Shown piece after piece: positions 29,001-40,679 of a stretch of DNA of 64,000 nt (positions are counted from its first letter, which is position 1; each line of letters opens with the position of its first letter). This DNA comes from Aptenodytes patagonicus (taxonomy: Eukaryota; Chordata; Aves; Sphenisciformes; Spheniscidae). The stretch covers positions 132,757,636 to 132,821,635 of the forward strand of contig NC_134950.1 in NCBI RefSeq assembly GCF_965638725.1. The letters are read 5' to 3'. A program made the position numbers and the translations under genes. The notes under the pieces were generated by a model. It saw only the letters and a list, made by a program, of their open reading frames with translations, was not told the origin of the DNA and made no database searches.

Positions 29001-32000
29001 AATAGACAGGACACACACGTGTACAGCTGTGGGACAAAAGGCTATGACAGGCAGTTTTGTGATCAGCACAGTATCATCTGGGAGTCTTCATGGAAAGGGC
29101 ATCCTCTTCTGGCAAGCCTCTCTTTCAGGTTTCCAGCCCATAACTGAACCTCAAAGATGTGGCAAGTAATCCAACATGAGTGAGCAGACAGAGTACTGAA
29201 GTTTATTATTCATATTTCTAGCTTCAGCTTTCTGTTTATGAAGAGTCATTTGAGCCTGTGTGATGTTCCACCATGGCTCATGAAAAACAGTGACTCACCT
29301 GCATGTAGAATACCCATTATATTAGAGGCTTGCAGCTCTCTTAACATTTTCAAAACACTATAGAACAAAAACTGGCATATAGATCAAGTTACTGAGTTAC
29401 TATATATACTAAATGTATACCAAAGAAATCAAGCTGCCAAATAGCTCTTGTGATCTGAAATCTCATCTTGATTGCAGCATTATTGGACAAATTCTGCGCA
29501 GCTGAGTGTTGCTGTATCTTAGTTACCTTGAATTTCACACACAGCCATTTGGATGCTTCCCTTACAACCCTTCCAGGCATCTTCCTGAGAGTCATAATAG
29601 GACAGGATGCCACCACAGAGAAGAAACCATCGAGGCTGCCAGCCTGCAAAACAAAACTGCATTTCTCAGTTACTTCTCTCCCTGCAATTCCACCACCTCT
29701 CATTCAGGACTCGCTGCAAATAAGGCCCCAAAGATTCTCATTTCCCCCTGGAAAATTAAACCCTTTGAAGTAGTAAGATTTGTGGACAGGCCTGGATGTT
29801 GTACACCACAACCCCTGCTTGCTGGCAGCTACACGTCCTTTCTGCAGGCAGCTGGACCACAAAGTATGTTCCTGAGATGCCATATGTCATTTTCAGTAGT
29901 TTTGCTAACACGGCATCACTGACTCACTCTCTCTTCCAAAACCATCTTTTCAGCTCATCACCCCTCAATTCCTTCCATCATTCCTCAACCCACCTCTTCA
30001 CTCTTTCCAAAAGCCACCCCAGCTGTCTTGCCTTACATGTCTTCCTCCCTTGTGGGAAGGGCTAGCTGAATTGCCTTGAAAAGCAATGGGCAAGAAACTC
30101 CTAAAAATCAAGTGAAGGAGGGGACAGAGGCGGATGTGTTAATTTCTGAACACCATCTTCCAATGAAGCAGTTCTCAATAGCTCTTGAAACTCCCATGCT
30201 GCCCACATAAAAATAGTCTGGATACCTTCCCAGAGAATAACCAAAACACCAGGCTAGACCAAAACCAATATTTCTGGGTACACTTTTGCCGATCCTGCTG
30301 CCCGACTTCAGAAGTAAATTACCCCTTTTGTTTTCTTCTTTTGGAAGTACTACAGCAGTATGAAAAGATATAAACAAACAAGACATGACAGCCATCATTT
30401 TTGTCTAATTAAAAACTACAAGCTCATTAACTTAAGAAGAAATGAGGCAGCAATGTCACTGGAGGAAAGCAGCTTTCATTACTGAGCTGCAACCAGCTTC
30501 CCGGGCCAGGACCCATGGAGCAAGATACCGAAGCTCCCACCCTGTGCCGGCAAACCATCTCTGGGAAAAACACTTTGGCAAGACCATGTGGGCCACATGG
30601 CTCCTACGCATTTTCGCAGAGGGGCCTCATTTCTGCTGTCCCCTGCACTGGGGCTCTGCCAACCAGCATGGCGCTGCAGGAGCCCAGGCTGGCCTTGAAC
30701 CGATATCACGTTGGAGGAATGACTGCTCCTTACCAGCTAGCGATCGATTCCTTCAGCTACTGCTGAAGACAAGCCCAACTCAGTTTAAGGTTAGAAAGTC
30801 CTAAAGCCACAGGCTAATAGTAGGAGTATGGTTCGGGTTTTTTTGTTTGGTTGTTTTTTTAAACATGCAACACCACGGCATCTGGGCCAACCTGGTCTAT
30901 AGATTGCTGAACCTTGGGAGTGGCTGGAAAACAAATTAAACATAAATCCTTTTTCACAGTCTTCCAGAGCTCTTCCATTATTTCCTAGAAGAATATAAAA
31001 ACATTATAAATGCCAAAGTATTCTCAAGACTTCTTTATTTTATATGAAGGGGAAAAAATCACAAGAATGAGAATAAAAAAAAAGAAAACAGCAAGACTGA
31101 TTTTTATTTGTCTTGCCACCAAAATAAAGAAACTATCCTAAAAGTCACTACTGATGCGGAGGAACTCACAAAAAAAGGAGGTGATTGTTTAGCAGAGAGA
31201 AGCAGTTAATTGCTTCAGACACTCAATGGCACAGAACCAATCCTTTCAATAATGCACAGCGCCACAGTCAATACAAGCCTCTAATTCAGTCTGGAGATCC
31301 TGCTGCTGCGCATGAATCATTTCAGCCATGGTCCTACAGCTTACAATTGCAGCTGATGCTCAACCAAATTGCATCCCATCAATCAAAGGCTGTGCAATCA
31401 ATTAGCCAACATACAAAGCACTCTGCCTCCATCACTTTGGAGGCTGGTTAAAAATATGTTATGAGTCAATATAGTTTGTTGAGGTTTTTGTTTGGTTGGG
31501 GTTTTTGGTTCTGGGTCTTTTCTTTGAGGGGGAAGCAGCAATTATCTGACTTCCTTTGCAGAACCTAACTCTTCTTTATTAGATATTAATTAAAAAGACT
31601 ATGATAGGCAATTGTTAACTAGGACAGCATATATTTTCAGAACAGAATTGTTACACTAATAAAAATACATTTTTGTAAAAGGAAACCAATTTAAAAAAAA
31701 AATCGCAGCAAGGTTCTGTCAGAAGATGCACTAACCACCTGGTACTCACTGACACTGAGTCAGCAGCCATGGGAAGGTTATCCTAAACAACCAGCTAAAA
31801 ATAGTGTGTGGCTGACAAATCATGGGCAGTGCAACAGGGACACAATCTTCAGTTACAGGAGCTTCACATTTGCAGAGAAGCAAAGAGCAGAGGAAAAAAA
31901 CCCACAACAAAAAACAAAGCAGCAAAAAGACACTTAGACACTTCTATGAACACAAGTCTTGGGCTTATGCAGTTTTATTCTCTCCCTATAAACTGTCCTA

Positions 32001-35000
32001 GGATTATTGCAATTTTTGGAACTGAGCATTCAGACTTCATCTGATATAGAAAGTTAAAGCTGAACCTTTCGAGGTCTTACTGGTGCCAGCACTAACACAA
32101 CTTTGAAGAAGAATTTACTAAGCCCATTTATACTGGTGGTGCACAGGCAGAACAAAACAGACCTCCTACTTCCACGGCTCATTTCAGAGGCACAGAGCCA
32201 TTAACAGTAAAAATTGACCTTGCTGGGGAAAGATATATATAAAAAAAGACAATAAAATGCAAAGCACAATAAAAGTGAGTAGTAGCTTAAGGTCTCAGTC
32301 ATAGAAGAAAGTGAAGAGATTCCAGACAACTTCACAGACACTGGTTAAGGTCCTAATACATATTGCATTCCTGTGTGAAACTTAAAATTAGTACCTGCAG
32401 TACCTGGAAGATCTGATATTGTCCACTACAGAAACAGATATTTAAGCAGTCTGTGCCTGCTAAGGATTCAGTATTTCTCCAGAAGTTTCCACAGCCTGAA
32501 AGATCTGCCTACTTCCACCATTACACTTCAGGAAGTCTGGATGCAGCTATCACTGAGCAAACTTGACATTTCTTGATAACACAGTTGAAATTTGGACATA
32601 ATTCAAACTTTAATGTTACACAACTCAGACTCCAGACAGCATTCGTTCCAAAGTGCCAAGCCTGAAGAAAAAAAAACATTTGAAGACATGTAGATCATGT
32701 AAGACATCCACAAAGCCAAACCATCTGGGAGAATTACATACTCAAGAAGTCAAACTGATGACCTGGAAAACAAGCTACAATTAAGAGATGTCAGTTCCAG
32801 CTGCATTTCTAAAAGGCACAAAGGCCAGACACCCAGGTTTTTATTATTGCTTGCTTTCCACTAGAATTATATAATACTTTATGCTTATTAATTTCTTGAG
32901 CTTCAATATAAGTCTTTATAAAAACTTATGCAATAGATAGTCCTTGGACTTCTTTGACCTTAATTCAGATTTTAAGTGCAGATAGGAGATAATTCTGAAA
33001 TTTCCATGTTACGGCAACATCTGCCTAATAGGAGGAATTAAAGCCTTCATCACATCCCTACTGCTAATATCACGGACAAGACCCAAGACTTCACTGCAGG
33101 TGGCAGAGCAGGGGCAGATCCCTGCTTTTCTGTGCAGATAGTCCCAGAGTGGCTGCTCTGATAGTCAGAGACATCTCACAGCAAGAACAAGCAATATCCA
33201 TCTTTTCACCCCACCCTGCGTGGGGTGTGCTGTGTGTTCACTGTATCACTACCTACCGCTTTATCTCCCAGCACCCAAGGGCAGAAGAACCACAGCTTCT
33301 GCCCAGCACTGTTTCAGCAACTGATAGCTGGACGAGAGCTGCTGAAAACTCAGCTCAAATAGGACCAAGACAGTGCTGGTGTCTTGCAAAAAGCAAAAGA
33401 AAATCCAATATATGTCCTTCCCCACTTGCCAGCGCTGATGTAAGTCTATGAATGCCACCAGGTTTGCACCTTTGCTAAAGCCCAGCCTGCTCCTGGTTGT
33501 TCAGGTAGCAGCTGTTGGCCAGAACGTACCACCTTCCCCTCATGCAACTGTGACTGCAAAACACCTGCCTTCCAGTTAGGAGGAAAGTCATATTTTCCAG
33601 TTTGAGGATGCATCTAACAGCCAAAACACAGGACCAAGTCAAGAGATCTTATTTCCAGCTTAGAAGGAAGACTGCTGAGCTGCCCTGGACCGTGCTGAGA
33701 AACACCTGACTTCTGCACTGAGCTGCCTGCGTCTCCTCACCTGTACAACACAAACATTTCATACTGGTCCAGAAGGACCACTGCTGGTCTTATTGCACTA
33801 ACGTCCAACGAATAAGGATTTCCCTGGGGAATTAAGGCTATGGAAATGTCCACATCACAAATGGACAAAACAGTCGTTTTCAAGATCCCAATGCGCTTGC
33901 AATCTCAACTACTGGATGCAGGCACTACATCTTACAATCCAGTTCTTAACAACTGATGGGTGTGTACCTCTCATGAGACTAAGTTCAGTTCATGCAGCCA
34001 CATGTTTCATGCTGTGTTTCTGGCTGGTTTCAAACCACTGTGTTTCTAGTTGGGAACAGCATATAGCAAAAGAGTACCTTGCACAAACTTGAAACTTTTC
34101 CTCTTTTTTCTCATATAGTGAACAGAAATAATACAGTTAAAGGGTTATCTTGATATAAGCAATTTGCATCCAAAACTACTGCCTGCTCTTTCCATACAGC
34201 CTCCAAAGGCTACCCAGTATTTTGGGAAGGGCAATCCCAGGCACTGGAACACATTTTGCAGCCGTAATTCTGTAGCGAAACAATTTGACAGGATAAAAAT
34301 CCACAGTCCGTATCCATGAGGGACAGCAGACAGGCAGACAAGAGTGTGTGACAATTCATGCATCTCTTCTGAGCTATTATCGTCTCACCTAGAGAGCAGC
34401 TTCTAGAAATGCCCATATTGTAATTTTGCTCTGATTATGTGCACATTAACAGCGGGAATCAATACCAAAAGCCCCTAAAGGTAATGAAGTTAACAGATTT
34501 AGCACTTCAACAATGGTATCACTTTTTAAAGCATTTGTTTGAGGGACACTAGAGGTTCAAGTGAAGCAAGCAACAGCTGTAACCAACTTTAACACAGTGA
34601 CCCTCTCCCAAATGATTTTACTTGCAGGGGTCCCATAAAATCCACCCTCATTTCAATCACAACTGTTAGCGCAGTGCTAGCAGCATTGAAAAAGCATCCT
34701 GCCATCACAGGGCAACTGGGTTTGTTTGCAAATGATTTTATGCCAGTGACCATCCAAGGCATGGAGAGCACAACGTACCAGCAGTCAGGCATTTTTGAAG
34801 GGGACATAGTGAAAGGATGAAGGGCAGAGAGAGGATCATGGCAAGTGATGGAGGCAAAAGTTCAATAATCCAGGCCACTGCCCAGACACACTAATTCAAG
34901 TTATTCAAAGCTCCCAGGAGTTTCCCTCCTCTGTTTACACTTCCCAGCCCCAGCAAACCAGCTGCTCCTCTCTCTGACCCCTGCGGTGATTATCAGGCCA

Positions 35001-38000
35001 GACTGAGCCAAAGCACACAAGGTGGTATCTCTTCACTATCATACTGCCACACCTTTCGTTTCTGTCCTACCCAGCCATTCCCTGAGATGACTTACTTATT
35101 TCAGTGCAGGACTCAATGCAGAGGCACCGGTACTGCAGCATACCTGGTAAGGAACGCTGCACTGCCATATAGGCTCTGCAGCATTGCTCTTAACACCTGC
35201 AGAGGAGAGAGGTTTCCGTTTTCCATTTCTGCAGCCTCATCAAACTTTTCTGCTGTGAGCACATTACTCAATTCCAAAAAAGTATGACAAAAGCAAGATT
35301 GCTGCGTGAAGAAAGAGGGGGAGGAAGGAAAGACAGAGATGAGAAAGAAGGTCAAACCACACAAATGTAATTATGCAAAATCCAAAGAGAATGAACTAAC
35401 TAGTCCCTGAAGCATCCTGGGTGAGAAGCATAGCCAGGACTGGGTAAGTCTCAGTCATCCATCTAAACCAATGCCTAGTCTCTGAGAGCAGCTACAGTCA
35501 GTAATACTGGGCAGACCATTGCCCTGAAGGCAACAGAAACCTCAGCTGTCTAGGTCCACCTCCACAAAAGCCAGACTTCTCATTTTATACAATCAAAACT
35601 TGGACTATACCCAGAGGCTAAAAAGAAGGGAAAAAATGATAAACAAAAGCTTTTTAGAACCAAATATTTATCTAAGTGTGAAGTTTTCAATTACTTCTTC
35701 CGTCTCTGGAAACAGAGGACCTTATTTCCAGAGCTTGATATCAACTGGAAGTGTACGTGTCTCCCATTCTAAAAGGTCAGATTTCTTAAACTCCCAAAAC
35801 AAAGAATCACTCTAGGCAGTACCATGTGCATCTGGATTCAAGCTATAAAAACTTATGCTCTTTCACATTTTCTTGAGCTCTCCCCCCAGGTTAGTTAAGG
35901 AATTCTGAATCATTAGAGACGAGTAATTTAAAGTTTTATGTGAAAGCTGAAATTTACTGCTTGGTGCTGGCTCTTGGCATCTCGGGATAAACTGAAAAGA
36001 ATTCAGAGCATAACAATAAAATGAGAGTGGATGATTACAGACAGGAAGGTGGGGAGACCGAACTATGGTATGTGGTATGATACAGCATCACTAGCGATGG
36101 CATGAATGCGAGGGTGTCACGCCTTGAGGAAAATGAATTCATTAGGGTTAGAGTTACTCAGCACAATTAAGGAAGTGAATATTTAAGTACCAGGAAAAGC
36201 TTAGCTTTGTGAAGAAAAGTGATCAAAGCCATTTCATGGAGCATACAGAGAATACTAGGCAAGTCAGTGGAGGCAGTCAGCATTTTTCTTTCTAATGACG
36301 AAGCGGCCTTTGATCCCCAAGCCAAGAGCTGATACATACCACCTTTTCCAGAGTCAGCGGCAATCCTGCCTGTGGCCAGTGATCCCAGGTAAGGTGTGCC
36401 TTATGCTGAAGATCTGAACTGAACTGAATTTCAGCAGAAAAATCAATGGCAAGTGCCGAACTTTTACACACACCATTGAAGGAAGGTATTCCCCCAACTC
36501 CACACTCTGTTTCCCTGTGGGTAAGCAATAGTTCACTCATTCTATAAGCCTGGTGAGAAATCAACATTGCAGATTATTTTTACAAGGTAATCTCGAAAGA
36601 CTAAAGAAATTTCTTTTATTAATCAGAAGGTATGCTTAACAAAGAGCATGAATTGCAGCTTGAGTTCAGTCGGAGAGTCCTGTGGGAGACAGTTTCCAAA
36701 CAGCAAAGAGCAGCCTTCAGGTGCAGTTCACCTCCGCTCTCTCCTTTCTCTATCCTGCAAGCAACGTCCCCCAGTTTGAGGTCAGTCCTGCTACAACACT
36801 GCAGCCAGGATCCCGCTGTGATGCTGTCCACACCAGAATGCTTTATGCTCAGCCAGGGCTACAGGCAGCGGCAGCACAACAGACCGAGGAGCTATAGAGT
36901 GACGTTTTTGTCACCCCAACTACAATAAGCAGTACTGAAATAAGAGTTATACTCCCTTTATCCATGCTGTAAGCCCATCCCTAGCCTCCACAACCTTTAA
37001 CAAGCAATGCTAACATTAGATAGAGAGTTTTGGCAAAGGATGAAATCTAGGAATTTTTTAAGATCAAGTTACACACTTTGACTGTAGGCTCAGCTGAGGC
37101 CAACTTACACATGATTTAAGTCACCCAGCTCTGTGTTTTAAGGATTAATAATTTGAAGTTTGCAGAGGCATCATATATTTGCCCAAGTGAAAAAGTGCTA
37201 TCACACTTTATATGTCAGCAATAATTCTGCTTGCAAAGTTCCCTGTTCCTGTAAAGTTTTAACCAATTTAGTGGGGGAAGCATAGACAAGGGCAATCTCA
37301 GGACACGCTTATTGCAAACACAAGATCCCAAGTGGATTTTCACAGGCTAGACCTGCATGCATGCATGCATGCATATCTGATCCAAAGTTGGCACACTTCA
37401 CTTGATCTTAAACAAAAATATCACATTGCAAAATCACTATCTGGTGGCCATTGCATTAGGGGAGAGAAAAACTCAAAAATCTCAGTTCTCTAAACTCAGA
37501 GATTTCAGAGGCAGCACTGGAACCACTGCATATAGAAACCACAACGTGAGCGCAGGATCGACACCAGAGGAAAAACCCTATCTCCAAGCAGAAACCAAGT
37601 AATCCTAATCCAATTTATCCTAATCTATACAAAGCAAACAAGTGCATTTATTATAAAACAAGATAACTTGTCTGAGCAGTAAAGCAAGCTAATCTGTCTT
37701 TCAGTTGTTGGCAATCATGCTGTGCTTTCTGACCTTTGCCTGCAGAAAGCCAAACTTGTTTCCTACTTCTGAAACGTTCTCGCTGTCAATAACTGTGTAA
37801 TTTGTAACACAGATCTAGCCCAAGGGCGGGGAGGAATATGTTGATGTAGACTTGACCTCTTGTGATGGCAATGACAGAAGATGTAATAAACCCAAAATTC
37901 CCAGAAAAGACTCAATTACCAACAAACCCCATCAGCTCCTCTCTCACAGCAAGACGGGAAAGCAGTTCTCCTTTGCTACAGTTTTAAGCTTGTTCTTTGG

Positions 38001-40408
38001 TGAATGTCTTATCTTCTCTCTGACTGTCTGAAACAAAAGTGTGTTCCTCATCATGAGGAGGAAAAGGCGTAAGATACTCGCTGTGTATGTTTACATCAGC
38101 ATTGTATTACTAACACAGGCATACACTGACAAACAGAGATGACATACATTTTCCCTACTTTTGGCATACATCATTTACCCTATGCAGCAACAGAGTAGTT
38201 AACTTTGAGCAAGAGGAAAAGCATATTGGGGGCAGAATACTGACAGAAATACTGTTCTGGATGACCTGTTGAACCCTCTTGCTTCCCTTAATCCCCGAAA
38301 GGAGGCTTTCCCGTCTCTCGCTCCCCAGCTCTGTGCTACTGCTACGATAAACGCCACATTCCAGCACAATATTTTTTTTTTCATCATCACATAAATTTAT
38401 AACTTAATGGCTTCAGGGCAGGAAGTCTTCATTTTGTGCCAAAAGAAAGCACATGTAAGCCTAGTTAGCTTGCATAACAGCAAATTTACTGTTCTCAAAC
38501 GCACAACAGACAGGCCTTCTACAACCTAAGAAAAGGCATGGAGTGACCTTGACCACCACACTTACTAGCGGAGTCAAGTTTCAGCAAAGAAATCAGAAAG
38601 ATGCTTCAATCCTCCATCACAGATCTACTCTCTGCTGAGAACAAAAATTCACCTAGTTTTCAGCTGGGGCAAATCTCACGCATTCAAGGAAAAGAGATTC
38701 CTTCAGTCTGCATTCACTTAGATTGAGGTTTGCAAAGTGTCATCCTTCTTCACAAAGGGTCATTTGGTTGAAAGTGCATATCAATGTGGCTAGCAAAAAA
38801 AAATCAATTAATTTTGATGGAACTGGAATATTTCTGGTTCTTAGTCTTCAAATTCTACCACGAAAACAGAAGACAAGTCCAGCTGATCCTACCACATCCA
38901 CACTCAGGCACCAATGCTACAATGCCAAACGCCAGTCAGTCATCTACACACGCACTGGTTGCCACAGACACCAACCCCCCAGATCTCATGGCATGAAAGC
39001 AAGCGCAAGGGTTCCAAATATGCCCCAGCATTTAAGCAATGCAAAGGAAAACAAACACATAAAACTTTAGATCAACTGAACCATGGATGTTTTTATTATG
39101 CGGAAAGGACTAATAACACTGCCCGAGTTCTGCAATCCAAATGGAAAAGCCAAGCATGGCTGCTCCTACTGCCACACATTCCATAATTCAAGAGCATTCA
39201 CAAATAATTTAAAAATAAAATAAATCCATGCCTATTCACTGAGACCCGACAATTTTTGACTCCCCTCTCAGAACACCTATTGCCTAAAGGGGAAAAGCCG
39301 CAGCAATCTTCCAGCACACCAATAAATCCAGCCTCATGCACCACTCTCCCCCCATCCCCCTGCCACATGAATACATCACTCGCTTGTGCTTCAGCTTTTT
39401 CTTTGTTTAATTTTTATTTCCTACACTTTCCCAACTAACCAGAGAGGTGCAGCTGTTACAGCCTCTCTAAAAAAAATACAAGCAGGAAGGCAGCCCTCCT
39501 GCCTACACTCCCGAGCAAAACTTGCACCTGGCAATGTCAAGGTCATGGTTATTTTTCTCTGACCATCAAGTTTCCAAACTGTTTCAACAAACCACAGAGG
39601 GGTTTGCACCAGGCAAGACCTCATCCACACACCCCAAATTACAAGCCACCCCCGACTCCAATGCATCCGGCAGTGGACACCCCACAGGAACACAGGTGAC
39701 ACCAGACCCTCCCCGCCTCTGCAGCGTTTCTGATCCCACCACCTTTAACCTCCGCTAAGGAAACCCTGGCCACGCATGGCTGCTTCCAGTCTGCTACAGA
39801 AGTCAAGCGTCCCATGGCATGGGAACACCCAAAAAATTCAAATCTGGGCCTAGCGCGAGCAGGACAGCCCCTTTTTTTCTTTTTTTTTTGCATACGTTTT
39901 CATCCAAATCCCCCAAGTGTGATTTAATGCTGACACCTTTTCCTCCCAGGTCTGGGATTCCCCGAACTCCCCGAAGTGACTCAATAAAAGCAATAAAAGT
40001 TTCACGGGGATGTACAAAACGGGGAAGTTCGCTGGCGAGTATGACCTAACGCATCCAAAATAACCCCAGACCCCAACCCACAACCCCAGGGAGGGCAAGG
40101 GACGCGCCCCAGACGAGCGCTGGCACCCACAAGTGGTTTAAACGCCTCCTCCAGCGCTGGACGATGACAATGTGGCAGCGCAGCTGGAAAACTAGGGTGC
40201 ACGGCGGGGTCAGGGGACAGCGCTGATCCAGACTCAGCAAATACATATATATATATATATACACACACGTGTATAAATATATACATATATAAATAAAAGA
40301 AGATGAGGGCACCCGTCCCGCTAGGGAAGCCCGCCCCGCGCAGAGGCTGAGGACGGGCAGCAACTCACCACTCAGGTAGTTGGTCCACTTGTACAGCACC
40401 CCCTCCAT
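13853..40408 (-). CDS. PLEKHA8: PLEKHA8 (FAPP2), PH and GLTP domain glycolipid transfer protein; 14 coding exons
   Basis: Cytosolic glucosylceramide carrier at the trans-Golgi. The PH domain reads PI4P (with ARF1) and the C-terminal GLTP fold carries the lipid. Coding exons on the minus strand: 40408-40369, 29643-29527, 28833-28678, 26685-26561, 25106-24948, 24018-23978, 23269-23112, 20547-20388, 19974-19889, 19226-19168, 17865-17735, 17306-17236, 15010-14949, 14050-13853. These total 1563 nt, or 520 residues plus stop (human 519). The PH domain is at about residues 1-95, with R18 in the QPRWF motif that binds PI4P. The middle linker (about 105-310) is the least conserved part. The GLTP domain is at about 310-520, with D361, N365 and K368 for the sugar headgroup, W408 (human W407) for stacking, and H446. 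All junctions are in phase. Intron 3 uses a GC donor. The gene is head to head with FKBP14. Confidence 0.97.
14949..15010 (-). CDS. PLEKHA8: PLEKHA8 coding exon 13
   Basis: 62 nt encoding residues 435-455, including the HHGW motif whose second histidine (H446) matches the GLTP catalytic-pocket histidine H140. Donor GTAAGT. Confidence 0.96.
17236..17306 (-). CDS. PLEKHA8: PLEKHA8 coding exon 12
   Basis: 71 nt completing R411 and encoding GLKFLKGFL and the following amphipathic helix of the GLTP fold. Acceptor CTGACAG, donor A|GTAAG. Confidence 0.96.
17735..17865 (-). CDS. PLEKHA8: PLEKHA8 coding exon 11
   Basis: 131 nt, residues 368-410. It carries K368, third of the D-N-K headgroup triad, and W408, the stacking tryptophan (W407 in human FAPP2) needed for glucosylceramide transfer. 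Strong T-rich acceptor TTTTTTCTCCAG. Confidence 0.97.
19125..19143. repeat. A19/T19 homopolymer in PLEKHA8 intron 10
   Basis: Nineteen A residues on the plus strand, read as U19 in the PLEKHA8 pre-mRNA just downstream of the exon 10 donor. A simple mononucleotide repeat, so its length may vary between individuals. Confidence 0.9.
19168..19226 (-). CDS. PLEKHA8: PLEKHA8 coding exon 10
   Basis: 59 nt encoding [19 protein letters not shown], start of the GLTP core with D361 and N365. The donor AAG|GTAACA is followed 25 nt into the intron by a U19 tract in the transcript. Confidence 0.97.
19889..19974 (-). CDS. PLEKHA8: PLEKHA8 coding exon 9
   Basis: 86 nt encoding [20 protein letters not shown] and the first GLTP helix (to VPVLD). 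Acceptor GACACCAG, donor G|GTAAGC. Aligns without gaps to the human protein. Confidence 0.96.
20388..20547 (-). CDS. PLEKHA8: PLEKHA8 coding exon 8 (variable linker)
   Basis: 160 nt, residues 266-318. The start (G-I-KEDG) matches human GEIRKEDG and the end (PTFFS) matches human PTFFS. The part between is diverged. The acceptor AAATGTAAG has purines next to the AG, with the pyrimidine tract set back. An acidic run (EEDRNEND) precedes SPTFFS, resembling an FFAT-like motif. Confidence 0.9.
23112..23269 (-). CDS. PLEKHA8: PLEKHA8 coding exon 7 (variable linker)
   Basis: 158 nt beginning [11 protein letters not shown] (human QMELSTCENGS) and running into an acidic, Ser/Glu-rich linker ending DDLA. 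Acceptor TTCTTCAG, donor G|GTAAAT. Confidence 0.93.
23978..24018 (-). CDS. PLEKHA8: PLEKHA8 coding exon 6 (41 nt small exon)
   Basis: Encodes [13 protein letters not shown](R), matching human MKHPIIPIHNSLER in length and pattern. Acceptor CTTACAG, donor AG|GTATAA. Skipping it would shift the frame. Confidence 0.92.
24948..25106 (-). CDS. PLEKHA8: PLEKHA8 coding exon 5
   Basis: 159 nt, phase 0 at both ends, residues 147-199. Encodes [20 protein letters not shown] and the TPPGSP linker motif, as in mammals. Skipping would keep the frame. Confidence 0.96.
26561..26685 (-). CDS. PLEKHA8: PLEKHA8 coding exon 4
   Basis: 125 nt encoding [19 protein letters not shown] and a predicted helical stretch after the PH domain. 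Its first two bases (AG) complete Glu105 with the last G of exon 3. This supports the GC donor of intron 3. Confidence 0.96.
27133..27575 (-). mobile_element. CR1 LINE 3' fragment (minus orientation) in PLEKHA8 intron 3
   Basis: Plus-strand text starts GAATCATAGAATGG..GGTTGGAAGGAACCTC, the reverse complement of a CR1 3' end. It continues through reverse complements of degenerate CR1 ORF2 C-terminal sequence. It is 5'-truncated and riddled with changes, so inactive. Confidence 0.88.
28678..28833 (-). CDS. PLEKHA8: PLEKHA8 coding exon 3 (second half of PH domain)
   Basis: 156 nt, residues 53-104. Encodes [19 protein letters not shown], the C-terminal PH helix, and TQKEK. Acceptor CTTCCAG. The only donor that joins in frame to exon 4 with the family sequence (KEKE-F) is AAAAG|GCAAGA, a GC donor. 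Confidence 0.95.
29527..29643 (-). CDS. PLEKHA8: PLEKHA8 coding exon 2 (PH domain core)
   Basis: 117 nt encoding [18 protein letters not shown] and on to CEIQ. R18 lies in the PI4P pocket and W15 in the membrane-inserting wedge of FAPP PH domains. Acceptor GTTTTGCAG, donor AAG|GTAACT. Confidence 0.97.
35144..35301 (-). other. Candidate unassigned exon inside PLEKHA8 intron 1
   Basis: A minus-strand acceptor CTTTCTTCACGCAG follows a pyrimidine-rich run of more than 40 nt. A donor ACCAG|GTATGC lies 158 nt on, and CTGCAG|GTGTTA is an earlier alternative. One frame is open throughout and has coding-like composition (for example [14 protein letters not shown]). I do not recognise the protein. Spliced after PLEKHA8 exon 1 it would read a TAA after 12 codons. 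It may be a poison or cryptic exon, part of a nested transcript, or chance. Confidence 0.3.
37354..37375. repeat. (GCAT)n tetranucleotide repeat
   Basis: About five tandem copies of TGCA/GCAT in PLEKHA8 intron 1. Confidence 0.9.
40243..40298. repeat. TA/CA microsatellite in PLEKHA8 intron 1
   Basis: Alternating ATATAT followed by ACACAC and mixed ATATAA, beginning about 70 nt inside the intron from the exon 1 donor. Confidence 0.9.
40369..40408 (-). CDS. PLEKHA8: PLEKHA8 coding exon 1
   Basis: ATG at 40408-40406 in a GCCGCCATGG context (near-perfect Kozak). Encodes [13 protein letters not shown], identical in pattern to mammalian FAPP2, and ends G|GTGAGT. An out-of-frame ATG sits 22 nt upstream at 40430. 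Confidence 0.97.
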
Positions 40409-40673
40409 GGCGGCCGGCCCCCGCCCCCATGCAGCGCGGCCGCCCCCCGGCGGAGTCACGCCGCCCGTCGCCGCCGCCGCCGCCCCCCGCGCCCCGCCGC
40501 GCCGCCGGCACCCAGGGCCATAGCGGGGCGCCGCCCGCCCTGCCCGGCCCGGCCCCCACCGCCGAGCCTGCCCCCCGCCGCCACGCTCCTAGCGCAGAAC
40601 GCGCCGCTGCCCCGCACCCAAAGAACGGCCCCGCAGCGCTACGGAAGCGCAAACAGTTCTAAGAATCGCAAAC

Positions 40674-40679
40674 CACGTG
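40674..40679. promoter_or_regulatory. CACGTG E-box (CCACGTGACC context)
   Basis: Palindromic E-box with flanks resembling USF/TFE-family sites. It lies about 265 nt upstream of the PLEKHA8 start. Confidence 0.5.

Larger units (their letters stand above)
29644..40368 (-). other. PLEKHA8: PLEKHA8 intron 1 (10.7 kb)
   Basis: Largest intron. It holds simple repeats (GCAT tetramers near 37354-37375 and a TA/CA tract near 40243-40298) and one exon-like segment at 35144-35301, listed separately. I see no other gene or recognisable mobile element in it. Confidence 0.85.
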
